Shown: positions 11,350-23,275, counted from the stretch's first letter. The stretch is 64,000 bases of DNA from Orychophragmus violaceus (GCA_030180135.1 CM058235.1:16950720-17014719); one strand, 5' to 3'. Numbers and translations are program-made. Notes: a model not told the origin generated them from the sequence alone.

Positions 11350-11762
11350 TGCGAAAATATACAACAAACAAGAATCTAGATAGAGAAAGCAGAATTCTAG
11401 GGAGAAGGGATAACCAAGCACCTGCGGAAGGAGAGAAATGAAGAACAGAGAGCACTGAAAGAAGTATTTATTATGGCGCATGAGTTTTTCGAGGAAGGTG
11501 CCATCATTAAACCTAGACGACTCTTCAGCTTATGGCGGTTTATAGGCATTTCATCATTACACCTAGGCGGCTCTTCGACTTCTGGTGTTTTCTCCTAGAA
11601 GCATGTTCACCTTTCCAAGGATCGAAACAACAATCAGAAAACGAGCATGCCCAAGTAGAACCGACCAAAGAACCACCGATCAGGTATCAACCTAACTAAA
11701 ACTAAGGCAATCCACCGATTTCAGCAAAACTAAAGATCGACAAATTGGGGGAGGGGGCTTAG

Positions 11763-12407
11763 TGTCATACCTGGGTTTAGCACCCATCTACTTAGTCCGG
11801 CCCATACCTGCTCTCTGGACTTTAATCGGCTCTAACAAAATGGGCCCATGAACAAAAACAGCTCACACAAAGCATGCTCGGATCAATTTACACTTGCCGC
11901 GTTCGGCTTGGCTCGGCTCACACTGAACTTTTCAGCTCGGCTTAGCTCGCGACCTTTGCTCAGCTCGGCTTACGGCTCATTCGTCACGAGCTCGACAAGG
12001 AGTCAACGGCCCGTACAAGAGGATGACTGTATTTACTAAAAATAGACAACTCTACTGTTCATTAATGTAACTTTTTGGAATTTGTGCACTTCATTACTTT
12101 CTCTCTCTAGAAATTAAGCACATCTCGAATTGTAAGCAAGCTCGTCTCTTGACGACCTTGCACCATCATGTTCTTCTGACGACCTAAGTCTGCTTCTTAG
12201 TAAACATAAACCTTGATCCATAGATTTCACCTAACAAGTTCATTCTAACCTGACAAGACGAGCATCTAGACCTTTGTGACGAACTCGGTTAACACAATCA
12301 CCGAATAAAAAGTTACAAAAAAAATTCTCTCAATTTCAGTTCAAAAATTTGTACAGCAGACTGTTTAGTTTGGTTGGCTGCCCATTTGGTTTACTCCATG
12401 TTTTACA
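11763..12407 (+). repeat. LTR of truncated Tat-like element, unit 3
   Basis: TGTCATACCTGGG...TTTTACA. The TATA position reads TACTAAAAATAG near 12034 instead of TATAAATAG, so this copy has lost the TATA box. Confidence 0.55.
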
Positions 12408-12507
12408 TATTGAAAGATTTATTTGTGAAACTTCCTCAATTGGGAAGGTTTAACTTAGCACCTCCCGAGCACAAGCTTCTTTCGCTAGAGATTTCGTTCG
12501 GGAATTT

Positions 12508-13525
12508 TTTGCGAAATGGTAAATATCATTAATAATAATGAATGTTCCAGCATTACAATTTGAAACAAGTTGTGACACCTAAAATTTTGGTCCCATGGCA
12601 AAAAAGTTTAAAAACATGGAAGCAAAAACATTCACTATTCTGATACCTCTGCTTGGTAGCATTGGAGTCAAAATAGTGATAAGACGACTGGTACCCTGAA
12701 ACCCACATGGCTAAGCTCGCAACCAGAAAAGGATGACCTCGAGAAGACAGAACACGCAAAAACTGTTTAGGAAGCTGATTCATCCGGCAACCCAGAGAAA
12801 GAGTCATTCCTCAACGATAGCAAAGAGACCCGATCATCGACTGTCCTCCACATCATCGGATCGATGCTCACATACACACCTAGATCCGATTCCATTCTGG
12901 GATTTCACTAACTCACAGAGCTTAATAGCGGCTGTTCGATCTACCAAGAACAAAACATTCCCCATTGTCGGCTAGAAAAGAAACCACGCATCACCACTCC
13001 GGAGCCTTACTACCTCCTCCTAAACCATAAAAACGAGACCGTACTAAACCCGAGACGCCTAAACTGAAACACCAACCATCCACAAGCTTCATAGGTAACA
13101 AGCCAAACCAAGTCAAATCTCAACATACGAATCACCGTATTAATTGCATAAGGTTCAGCAGAATCTATCCGGCTAGCTAAACCGAGCAGACAGCTTAACC
13201 GCTTATTGGAAGCTCGGTAGTAACCCGGCAAGAGACCAACAGGGATGCATCTAATCCTCATCGAAGTTGAAGTCCGACACAACCGGAGGAGGACCGACTC
13301 GCCTCACGGATGAAGCGAAACATCGACTCCGGCCATCTAGAGAACACGCACGCAGGCGGATTCGCTAGACACACAACCCAAGAAACTCACTGCCACACCA
13401 CCACGAACGAAGACCTAGACACCGGCGGATGACGAAAGTGAAGCCACCGTTGACGTCAAACGCCGCCTCGTTTGCCGCCGCAGCTCGAATTTGGACCCGA
13501 AACACCCAACTTCCGCCGCGAAGAC
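12508..13525 (-). mobile_element. Sadhu-like retroposon, copy 3, truncated at its 5' end
   Basis: The 3' side is intact next to TTCGTTCGGGAATTT (12493-12507). The GC-rich 5' part stops at about 13525, where the next LTR block is joined. Confidence 0.5.
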
Positions 13526-14210
13526 TAAAGATCGACAAATTAAGGGACGGGGTTTAGTGTTATATATGGGTTTAGCACCCATCTACTTAGTCCGTCCCAT
13601 ACCTGCTCTCTGGACTTTAATCGGCCCAACAAACAAAATGGGCCCATGAACAAAAAAATCTCACACAAAGCATGCTCGGATCAATTCACACTTGCCGCGT
13701 TCGGCTCGGCTCGGCTCACACTTAACTTTTCAGCTTGGCTTAGCTCGCGGCCTTTGCTCAGCTCGGCTTAACTAATACGGCTCATTCGTCACGAGCTCGA
13801 AAAGGAGTCAACGGCTCGTACAAGAGGACGACTGTATTTACGATAAATAGAAAACTTTACTATTCATTAATGTAACTTTTTGGAATTTGTGCACTTCATT
13901 ACTTTCTCTCTCTAGAAATTAAGCACATCTCGAATTGTAAGCAAGCTCGTCTCTTGACGACCTTGCACCATCATGTTCTTCTGACGACCTAAGTCTGCTT
14001 CTTAATAAAGATAAACCTTGACCCATAGATTTCACCTAACACGTTCATTCTAATCTGACAAGACGAGTATCCAGACCTTTGTGACGAAATCGATTATCAC
14101 AATCACTGAATAAAAAGTTACAAAAAAACTCTCTCAATTTCAGTTCAAAAATTTGTACAGCAGACTATTTAGTTTGGTTGGCTGCCCATTTGTTTAATCC
14201 ATGTTGTACA
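13526..14210 (+). mobile_element. Polypurine tract and LTR of a Tat-like element (variant without retroposon)
   Basis: A short internal piece with AAATTAAGGGACGGGG is followed by an LTR at 13558-14210 (TGTTATATATGGG...GTTGTACA). The sequence to its right runs uninterrupted through TTCGTTCGGGAGTTTAAACTC (about 14296), so this is an empty site for the retroposon present in the other copies. The same variant recurs at 36030-36714. Confidence 0.5.
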
Positions 14211-15227
14211 TATTGAAAGATTTCTTTGTGAAACTTCCTCAATTGGGAAGGTTTAACTTAGCACCTCCCGAGCAGAAGCTTCTTTCGCTAGAGATTTCGT
14301 TCGGGAGTTTAAACTCCAAGAAATATGCATTATGCTAAAATCTTCGAAACCCAGTCTAAAAGCAAACGGTTCCACCGAGAAAGTTGGTTAGTCCAAGAAA
14401 TCTTCTAACATATCGACTAAATTTTAAAAATCTATATCCACTTGAATCCTCATGGAATGTCTTTCCCGGAGGCATGACATAGTCCATAATAGCATATCTA
14501 TATCAACGTGAAGCATCAAAAAGCTTCGCCGGTGTCTTTGTAGTAATTATATGCTCGTCCCATATTATGCCTATGGTATTATTCTAGTCCACTATATGAT
14601 TATAGCCAATCCAAAAGATATCGATTTAGCATGTCAGGATTCAGATGTCCAAAGTGGATGTCTTTACTATTTTAGATATTCCTAATCACCACTGGATGTT
14701 CTCTAAAACTCGAATCCCTTTATTTATATATCGTTGTTTACCTCTTCATCCATCTTTTTCGATTATAGCTCAATTCTTTATTCTTAGTGGTTTAATAATA
14801 GTTTTATTTATTTATATCTGATTTGCATGGTGTCAACACATGTCTATGATTTCTGTATACATGTTCGTACTATTACTTGGAATCTTCGGAGTTCGGCCGG
14901 TTATGTTCAAGATGTACGTTCATGTTTATTTTCCTTTAGTTTCTGGTAAAGGAGTTGCTAGAACGACTGAAACAATTGCAATTGTTGAAAATAATTTTGG
15001 TACCAAACTTTACAAGAAAACATGTGTTTACCGACGGACCAAACCGTCGGAAAGGATGGTTCCCGAAGGAATTTCTTCCGGAGAAATCCGTCGGTTCAAT
15101 TTCCTCGAATTGAACATTTAAATTTGTAAAGGTAGGCAAATATTATATCATGAGATTAGCTTGTCCCTGTCCGAAGCAAAGAGAAAAAATTTATAGACTT
15201 TTGGGAGAATTGTTGCTAAAACATCAT
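14211..15227. other. Duplicated intergenic sequence, no identifiable gene
   Basis: 14300-14745 matches 36790-37235, and about 14770-15000 matches 38088-38310; the second locus has about 850 bases inserted between them. A 93-codon + strand frame (14840-15121) has no features I recognise. The stretch 15030-15110 has CCGACGG/CCGTCGG motifs of the kind found in CACTA subterminal regions. From about 15118 the sequence is the start of another copy of the gene upstream module. Confidence 0.45.
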
Positions 15228-15237
15228 TGTTAGGAAG

Positions 15238-16082
15238 GGGAAATCGGCGCATTCCTACCTCAACATATCTCCACGGTCTCAATCAGTACATAAACTTTCT
15301 ACCTTTGCAAAATCATACCTCAGCTCAACTTTATTTTAAATTACATACCTCTATTACAAAAATTAGGTCAATTCATTCATTGACCGTGTGTCTGTTAGTC
15401 AAACGTTAACAAAAAACATGACATGGCAGTTATGAAGTATTACGTGTCAGTCAAGTCACGCATGGTAATAGTGAAACAACGTCGTTTAGAAAAGAAAAAA
15501 AAATTCTGCTCAATTTCTCTTGGAAATTAATCACGCTAGAGAAAGCATGTACCCAGCATCAGCAGAAACATCAATGGCTAAAGGAAGGAAGAGCAGTTCT
15601 AGGTTTACCTTTTCCTAGAAGATTCAAATGAAGCAATCTCTTCGCCGTCGCCACAATCGATTTCTGCATCGTTTTCGATTTTTATTTCGTGTCTGATTGA
15701 GAGAGAGATGGGAATGGTAACCAAGAAATTCTAGAAACAAAAACCGGTTTTATTCCGGTTTATATATTAAATATTAACAACAGTACTAACAAACACGACG
15801 TCGTTTTCTATTTTTTATTTAGAATTTTTTTTAAACGATGTCGTTTCACTATAATCGTGTATGACTGGATTAACACATAATATTCCGTAACTGCCACGTC
15901 ACTATTTATTAACGTTTGACTAACGGACATACGGTCAATGAATGAATTGACTTAATTTTCGAAATAGAGGTATGTAATTAAAAAAAAAAAGTTGAGTTGA
16001 GGCATGATTTTGCATAGGTAGAGAGTTTATGTACTGATTAGGACCGTGGAGATATGTTGAAATAGGAATAGGCTGATTTCCC
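15238..16082. mobile_element. MULE-like element with long terminal inverted repeats
   Basis: The left end GGGAAATCGGCGCATTCC is mirrored by the right end (reverse complement GGGAAATCAGCCTATTCC). The inverted similarity runs for over 200 bases on each side. The element is flanked by the 10-base duplication TGTTAGGAAG (15228-15237, 16083-16092), and the empty site is visible at about 18202. Long inverted repeats with 9-10 base target duplications are typical of Mutator-like elements. No transposase is present, so it is non-autonomous. The interior holds a captured exon on the minus strand. Confidence 0.8.
15609..15669 (-). pseudogene. Captured first exon of an unidentified cellular gene inside the MULE
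   Basis: On the minus strand an ATG at 15669 opens 20 codons (MQKSIVATAKRLLHLNLLGK), followed by a good splice donor (AAAG/GTAAAC). The peptide is basic, Ser/Leu-rich and free of acidic residues, like an organelle-targeting presequence. About 40 bases of 5'-UTR-like CT-rich sequence precede the ATG. The parent gene is not recognised. A 5' UTR, exon and donor between long inverted repeats is the structure expected of a Pack-MULE. Confidence 0.4.
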
Positions 16083-16430
16083 TGTTAGGAAGTAATGATA
16101 AAATAAGACTTTGGGAGGTTTTATTCGGCGAGAGTCATGTATTCTGATAGTGGTAGGAAGTAGTGTTAAAATTAGACTTTGGAAGGTTTTATTCAGCTCC
16201 CGAGAGTCATGTCTTTTTAGAATAAGACAAGTAGGACGTAGTGTTAAAATAAGACTTTAGGAGGCTTTATTCCTTTGAGCTATTTCTAATTGATTTCCAT
16301 ATGTATATAGATGAACAGATGTGCTGAGCATTTAAATTTGTAAAGGTAGGCAAATATTATATCATGAGATTAGCTTGCCCCTGTCCGAAGCAAAGCGAAA
16401 ATTTTGATCGACTTTTGGGGGAATTGTTGC
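16083..16430 (+). other. Orphan copy of the gene upstream module
   Basis: Three units of the AAGTAGTGTTAAAATAAGAC repeat, the GATGAACAGATGTGCTGAGC segment, then a second module start (TTGTAAAGGTAGGCAAATATTATATCATG). No gene follows; the next sequence is a MULE. It shows that the promoter module has been tandemly duplicated independently of the coding region. Confidence 0.6.
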
Positions 16431-17796
16431 GGGAAAACGGTCAATTCGTGCTTCAACAATGATTACTGGTACCGATTCATACTTTCACAATTTTGGTTGC
16501 TAATTCAGATCTACACTCAAGAATATTTGAATTTTCCTACCTAAACAATTGTTTTATGGCTAAAACATGTATTGACCAAATTATTTGTGAGTCAACTTCG
16601 TTAAAATTTTAATGATTGATGAGATTCATATATTTACAATTTTGATGTGCTAATTTAGACCAACACTCACAAATATTTGAATTTTCATACCCAAACAAAT
16701 TTGTTATGGTCCAAACATGCACTATAAGAAAACATGTTTATAACAACAAATGAAACCGATATTAAATATATTTAAGATGAATTTATGATGAATTTATAAT
16801 AAAAAAATTAGCTACTCGCCGTAAAACTCTATTTAACGTACATTTTTTGTTGATTCGTCGTTGACTAAATAACTAACAATGAAATTATAATGATTTTGAA
16901 AATAAAACAACGAATTAACAAGGTTTTCAAATATAACTAAATATAAATAAATTAGTAGTTAATTTGGTGGTGGTTTGGGTGGGGGCTCCAACAGGGTCGG
17001 TGGCTCGGATAGGGGTGGTGGCTTTGATGGTGGCGGTAGTTCAAATAAAGCGATGGGTGACTCAGGTGACAATGTTGACTGTCGTCAACTTGTTAATTGT
17101 TATGATTTTTTAGTTTATATACTTTAATTGATTTTGTTAAACTTTTGATGTGAGATTTTATATTTTTATTTTAGCATTGAGTTTATGATAGATTTACAAC
17201 GAATCTTTGTTATTTTACTGTTAGTTTAAAATAATAAAATTATTAATTTACGACGAATATTCGAAGAATCGTTGTAAAACAGTTGTAACATGAATTAACA
17301 TAATATGAAGTAACATAAAATATGTTATTTTGATATTATTGCGACAAATTCTTTAATTTTCAGAAAATTAATATTTGTTATTAATTTACAATGAAGTAAA
17401 AATGAATAAAATTGTCATTGCAACTAACTCATAAACCGTTAATGTTTAACATAGTTTTTATATATGGTCAATGCACATTTCAACCATTTAAAAAAAAATT
17501 GGGTATAGAAATTCAAATATTTCTGAGTGTAGATATGAATTAGTACACCAAAAATGTGCACCTATGAATCTCAAAACAACATCGTATATTATGTGGCAGC
17601 TGACTCATCAACTGTTAAAATTTTAACGGAGTTGACTAACGAATTTTTGGTAAATGCATGTTTTAGCCATACAACAATTGTTTAGGTATGCCAATTCAAA
17701 TATTTTTGAGTGTAGGTCTGAATTAGCACACCAAAATTGTGAATATATGAATTGGTACCGGTAATCATTGTTGAGGCACGAATTGGCCGTTTTCCC
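16431..17796. mobile_element. MULE-like element, complete, non-autonomous
   Basis: Starts GGGAAAACGG and ends CCGTTTTCCC, with inverted similarity extending about 150 bases or more. Flanking 10-base duplications GAATTGTTGC are at 16421-16430 and 17797-17806. The interior has a Gly-rich potential coding stretch near 16970-17070 and a CACTATAAGAAAACATG motif near 16728 that may be the tip of a nested element. No transposase is visible. Confidence 0.75.
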
Positions 17797-18468
17797 GAAT
17801 TGTTGCTAAAACATGATTATTAGGAAGTAATGATAAAATAAGACTTTGGGAGGTTTTATTCGGCGAGAGTCATGTATTTAAAAAAAAAAGAATAGTGTGA
17901 TACTGGTAGGAAGTAGTGTTAAAATAAGACTTTGGAAGGTTTTATTCAGCTCCCGAGAGTCATGTCTTTTTAAAATAAGACTGGTAGGAAGTAGTGTTAA
18001 AATAAGACTTTAGGAGGTTTTATTCCTTTGAGCTATTTCTATTTGATTTCCATATGTATATAGATGAACAGATGTGTTGAGCATTTAAATTTGGAAAGGT
18101 AGGCGGATATTATATCATGAGATTAGATTGCCCCTGAAGCAAAGCAAAAATTTTGATAAACTTTGGGGGGGGGGGGGGGGGGGGGGGGGGAATTGTTGCT
18201 AAAACATGATTGTTAGGAAGTAATGATAACATAAGACTTTGGGAGGTTTTATTCGGCTAGAGTCATGTATTTAAAAAAAAAAAAGAATATTGTGATACCG
18301 GTAGGAAGTAGTGTTAAAATAAGATTTTGAAAGGTTTTATTCAGCTCCCGAGAGTCATGTCTTTTTAAAATAAAACTGGTAGGAAGTAGTGTTAAAATAA
18401 GACTTTGGGAGGCTTTATTCCTTTGAGCTATTTCTATTTGATTTCCATATGTATATAGATGAACAGAT
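17797..18468 (+). other. Two tandem copies of the gene upstream module (gene copy 2), split by an LTR element
   Basis: Each module has three repeat units ending in TTTGAGCTATTTCTATTTG. The second ends at CAGAT (18464-18468), where the LTR element inserted; the promoter resumes at 23276. The first module ends in a run of 26 G residues. Confidence 0.6.
18165..18190 (+). repeat. Poly(G) run of 26
   Basis: Twenty-six consecutive G residues occupy a place where sister modules have only short G runs (for example TTTTGGGGGAATTG at about 16413). This is a likely hypermutable site; the length may also reflect assembly uncertainty. Confidence 0.8.
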
Positions 18469-19137
18469 TGTTGGAGTCGGTTTTAGCACCCCTCCAAATA
18501 GCCCATTCATATAATAAGATCGGCCCGAAATAGAGGCATTTATTATGGATAATTACTATATCGATGAAGATAAATGGTAATCTTCGAGGATAATCACAAA
18601 AGGAAAATATATATTTTCTTTTGTGGAAGATATCTATTTCTTTTTAAGAAATATGACTTTTTATGCCGGCCTAAAACTCTATATAGGAGAATGAGGGCAT
18701 TCAGGCTAAAGACACCTTGAAAAATAGAGATAACTCCGAAAGTCGACCTAAATCTCTACATGAGAGGATGAGGGTATTCAGGCTACAAGAGATCGATCTA
18801 TAGACGAATCTGTAAGCCGACCTAAACCTCGACATGAGAGAATGAGGGTATTCAGACTAAAGGAGATCGAAACACACACAATACAACAAGTCGCTAAGAG
18901 ACGACTTAACTCCTAAAAAGAACTACGAATGGCTTGATCCCTTTCCAAAGGGTACGTAGGCAGCCTTTTACAAGGTTCAGCTATAAAACCTAATTCCCTT
19001 AATTCCGATTCACCGGGACGCCAATTTAGCCCTAATTTCATCATCTCCGCCTAGTTAGGTTTAAAGACTTTGAAGAATCCCTTAAGAAAAACCCTAAAAC
19101 TCTTTCTATCTTCGGATAGGCGAGTTGAGATCTTACA
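18469..19137 (+). repeat. 5' LTR
   Basis: TGTTGGAGTCGG...GATCTTACA. It has TG...CA ends and opens with GGTTTTAGCACCCCTCC, similar in style to the GGGTTTAGCACCCATC start of the LTRs at 7766 and 32042. Confidence 0.85.
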
Positions 19138-19158
19138 ATTGGCGCCGACTGTGGGGAT
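19138..19158 (+). other. Primer binding site
   Basis: ATTGGCGCCGACTGTGGGGA directly abuts the 5' LTR. The TGGCGCC start matches the 3' end of a tRNA of the type used by plant Tat/Athila relatives; the exact tRNA cannot be decided here. Confidence 0.7.
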
Positions 19159-22100
19159 TTCTTCAAAAGATCTTTGATAAAACTTTCTCAATCGATGATT
19201 GAGACATCGACTCGGCATCTCTGCCGTCTTCTCTGTAGTGACGATATTTAAAAGCTAAGTTCTCTCTGACCCTGATCGGCGTCATATTAAACATATCGCC
19301 AAAATCTACACTTTCTTTGTTGTCCTATCTCGCTCATAATTACTTGACCTTTTACACACCTATATTGAATCGATATATTGATGAAGATTAAATCATATTA
19401 TTTTAATTCCTCATCTAAATAGTTGTCGACTTGTGCTTTTATAATCCTTTTTTGAAGGAATTCTCAAGGCTCTCAAGGATTCTACACGACAAGCACGTCA
19501 ATCCTCCAATTCCTCTCATTACCTCCATCGAAAACAAAAGCTAAGTCTACATACTAAAAATACTATTTTTACGATCGAATGCTTTACAATAAATTCTTAC
19601 TATCGTTAACTTTACTATGGTCAAATCCCTTTGTTACATGAAACTTTTACCGTTCTAATCTAGAAAATAATTAACTTAAATAATTGTTCTTCAAACAACA
19701 TGGGCGTTCATTGACCTGTACTCATATATTTCACTCTCTTTGACAAGGAATTGAGGCCCTTTTACAGAAGCAAAGAAACATTTTGATTACGTGCCCAACA
19801 AATCAAACCATACATCGTATACATCTTGCCTAGAAGCTTCTCCACCGTCAAGAAGTTTGAACCAAGAGAACGGCAACATTGAATCTGAGATTCTTAATGT
19901 CCTTGCCATGCATGGACATCTCCACATCTCTTTCAAGACCTCTTAAAGTTAGAGGAATGTCGTGTCGGCATCATTAACTCACAACCTCCGATCACATCAT
20001 CCGAAACAAGCAACAAATCAAAAGAAATCAATTGGTTCGTTCTTTTTTTAAAAAAAAGGAAGGGAGTAGGGACTAGGAGATACCCCACGAGGTCTGTCTC
20101 GGATCATCCGCCACTGCCACCTTCGCTCTCGATTCGAGAAGCCAAATTTTCAAGATCGTCATTATCGAAAAAGACGTTTCCGATCTCATTAGCATCTTGG
20201 AACTCGTCAGCTCACGTATGTTCGAGCCCGTCATATTGGCATCATCGCCACAGCGTCGTCACCGACCCGTCTTCCATCTCTCTTGTTGCCGTGACAAATC
20301 AAACACCCGAGTCTACAGAACGTCTTTGTCAAACACATAAAGCTAAGTTTACACGACCATACTTTATCATCTTCTTTACTTTATAAAACTAGATTTCAGT
20401 AAATTGAGGATATACAATGATTGCTTGATGCAATTTAATATCTGATCAATTCATACGTATTAATAAAATCGTTTACACTATGGGTGGAAATTTAATACAT
20501 GAAACTTTAATGTTAAAGGATGGATCGCAGTCCGCAAACAGTGAGAAGCGATGTCGATCTCCAAAGAATGAAGACCAATCTGGCCGGAACTTCTTGAACG
20601 ATATCATGGAAAGAAAAGTACATAGCTATACACCCATGCCGATCATCCTCTCGACGCAACGTCACATCATCTTTACGATCAAGATTCAGATATATCCTCA
20701 AAGAGTGCTATCCAAGGAACGAATACATACCATCTTCACTGATCCAACATCAAGGATCAAAGCGTCATATCATCCAACTCGGACCGAGCCTATATGCTCA
20801 CCACAAACCCACTGGGTATTTCAAAGAAGAAAACTTAGTCAGAACATCTTCTTCGGCAACTCGAAAGGCCAAAGACGCTGACTCGGCTCGTCGAAAATGA
20901 GATTTATCTCAACAAGTTTTCAAGTAACTTCGCTCGTAACAAGCGCGTCATAACTCGTCATGATCGACCTCACCAGCTCGCAACGTCAAGTCGGCACTGG
21001 ATCCTTTTCTTGAGCAAGACGTATGCGTTGCCGAGCTCATCAGATAATGGATGCTCAAGCTCATGCAATACGAGCTCGCAAACGAATTCTCAAAATCACT
21101 GATCTATACCCAAATTCGTCTTTCACCAATGATCAGCTCTTGGATGAACGAATTACACTTGATATCATCACCTATATCAATCGGATGATCAAGTCGATCA
21201 AGGAGAAGAGAAAAAGAAGACAAGTAAAATACGTCTTGCTCATTAAAAAAAAAGTGGTGTCATCGGCAATAACAATTGAAGAAGAAAAGGTTTGGACCCA
21301 AGATCGTGGGCCTCAGTCAACTTTCATTTGGAATATACAAAATTCATTGAGGATAAGATGGGCCGAGATGGAGATCAGACCCAGAAACAAAATTCAGTCG
21401 GTTTCCACGATAGACTGTTTACCTCAAACACGTCATCGTTCTCATCACGACGACCACGTCAGCCCATCTATTTTCGAACGCAAGCTCAGTTTTTCAAGAA
21501 TAACAGGCATCAGCTCGTCGAAACGCCATTCAGCTCACCTACTTCAATTGCCAGGAACCGTTCTAACCTCAGTTCGCTTTCTAATCCGCCTTTGACACTC
21601 ATCCGATGATATGCTCAGAAACTAGCGATACAATTCAGCTCCGTCACCACCGATCATGTGATCTCTGCTGCTCGCAATCTCGTCAAAAGCAAGCATTTCG
21701 CTTCACTCTCCAACGAATCAAACGATCTCGAACTCAACAGCAGCCATATGTCCAGATCGACATATCAGATCACTAACGTAAAAGCCGAGTATAATAACTC
21801 GCAATCACACTTAAGCCAAGATCTACCCCGGCGCAGATAAGTGTTTTGTTCTTCGTTATAGTACCTTATTGCTGCATATGCTCTCATGATCTCTTGAAAA
21901 TTTTAATTATGTTTTCTTGCTTGAAACCTAATTACGTTTTAAATAGACAGTAGTAGTATTCATCATCATCTCGCTTTGTAGCTGCGATTCATGCTCATTA
22001 TTCTTTTCATACCTGAATTAGTTAAGGATACACACACTTAACTTGGTATTGACGTTACGACTCTCTTGAACATATATTTGATGCAAACCTAATCCTTGCC

Positions 22101-22587
22101 TCTATATTTCCGAGGAATAAACTATCTCAAGACCAAGGCAAAATCTGGAGATTCAACACAAACCGCGTGACGATCTTCAACCTATGGACTAAACTGCCAC
22201 ATCCATTACGCCCATCATCGTTCTCATCATGGCCCATTATTTTCACTATCTTATACGCCGAGATAAGTTTTCTAGTAATTGATTAAACTCTTTTAAATAT
22301 CACAGTTACACTACATTCTTTCGAGTTCAGAAGTGAAATACGTTGTCTCGTACAACTTGGTCAAATCACTAGCTATTTCCGAAAACTCACTGACGGTAAT
22401 TACTAATCAACCCGTCAAAACAATGAACCATTCAAGTAAGTATTTCATTATTATTATTCTATTCAATCTAATTAACTTTAAGCCGGTCTTCCAAAGGAAT
22501 ACCGGAGATTCATGCCGATCTTTTATACTTCACGAACCGAAATGTTTTCTATCACCGATCATCACGCCAAACGCTCGAATCGCCGAC
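19159..22587 (+). other. Internal region of the non-autonomous LTR element
   Basis: The longest + strand frames are 133 codons (20480-20881) and 190 codons (21023-21595). Both are basic and Ser/Thr/Arg-rich with no domain I recognise, and there is no zinc knuckle, DSG protease motif or YxDD box. They may be relics of a gag-like frame or chance. The stretch 20090-20310 is CT-rich. I see no other gene. Confidence 0.4.
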
Positions 22588-22605
22588 TTGGGGGGGGGGA
22601 CTTAT
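22588..22605 (+). other. Polypurine tract
   Basis: TTGGGGGGGGGACTTAT lies immediately before the 3' LTR, as needed for plus-strand priming. Confidence 0.7.
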
Positions 22606-23275
22606 TGTTGGAGTCGGTTTTAGCACCCCTCCAAATGGCCCATTCATATAATAAGATCGGCCCGAAATATAAGGCATTTATTATGGATAATTACTATGTC
22701 GATGAAGATAAATGGTAATCTTTGAGGATAATCACAAAAAGAAAATATATATTTTCTTTTGTGGAAGATATCTATTTCTTTTTAAGAAATATGACTTTTT
22801 ATGCCGGCCTAAAACTCTATATAAGAGAATGAGGGCATTCAGGCTAAAGACACCTTGAAAAATAGAGATAACTTCGAAAGTCGACCTAAATCTCTACATG
22901 AGAGGATGAGGGTATTCAGGCTACAAGAGATCGATCTATAGACGATTCTGTAAGCCGACCTAAACCTCGACATGAGAGAATGAGGGTATTCAGACTAAAG
23001 GAGATCGAAACACACACAATACAACAAATCGCTAAGAGACGACTTAACTCCTAAAAAGAACTACGAATGGCTTGATCCCTTTCCAAAGGGTACGTAGGCA
23101 GCCTTTTACAAGGTTCAGCTATAAAACCTAATTCCCTTTATTCCGATTCACCGGGACGCCAATTTAGCCCTAATTTCATCATCTCCGCCGAGTTAGGTTT
23201 AAAGACTTTGAAGAATCCCTTAAGAAAAACCCTAAAACTCTTTCTATCTTCGGATAGGCGAGTTGAGATCTTACA
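22606..23275 (+). repeat. 3' LTR
   Basis: Same ends as the 5' LTR, with scattered substitutions (for example AAATGGCCC against AAATAGCCC). It is followed by the target duplication CAGAT and the promoter of gene copy 2. Confidence 0.85.

Larger units (their letters stand above)
10035..12407 (+). mobile_element. Truncated Tat-like element, unit 3
   Basis: Copy of the block at 6038-8411, displaced by 3,997 bases, with a polypurine tract at about 11745 and an LTR at 11763-12407. Confidence 0.5.
9944..13525. repeat. Tandem repeat unit, third unit (truncated)
   Basis: Nearly identical to 5947-9943 until about 13525, where it breaks inside the retroposon and joins the polypurine tract/LTR of another copy. 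The junction has microhomology (GACT/AACT next to AAAGATCGAC). Confidence 0.75.
18469..23275 (+). mobile_element. Complete non-autonomous LTR retrotransposon (Tat-lineage-like)
   Basis: Two LTRs of about 670 bases (18469-19137, 22606-23275) are flanked by the 5-base duplication CAGAT (18464-18468, 23276-23280). A primer binding site, ATTGGCGCCGACTGTGGGGA, follows the 5' LTR directly and a polypurine tract (TTGGGGGGGGGACTTAT) precedes the 3' LTR. TTGGCGCCG-type primer sites are typical of Tat/Retand relatives. The internal 3.4 kb has no recognisable gag, protease, reverse transcriptase or integrase, so the element depends on a partner. The LTRs differ at several positions, so it is not brand new. 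It sits within 240 bases of the start codon of gene copy 2. Confidence 0.85.

Noticed and set aside
14840..15121. 93-codon frame as a gene
   Set aside because: The duplicate at 38150 does not keep the frame to the end, no known domain is seen, and the 3' part has CACTA-like motifs.
20480..21595. gag of the non-autonomous LTR element
   Set aside because: No zinc knuckle or capsid motif could be seen in either frame; left as unassigned internal sequence.
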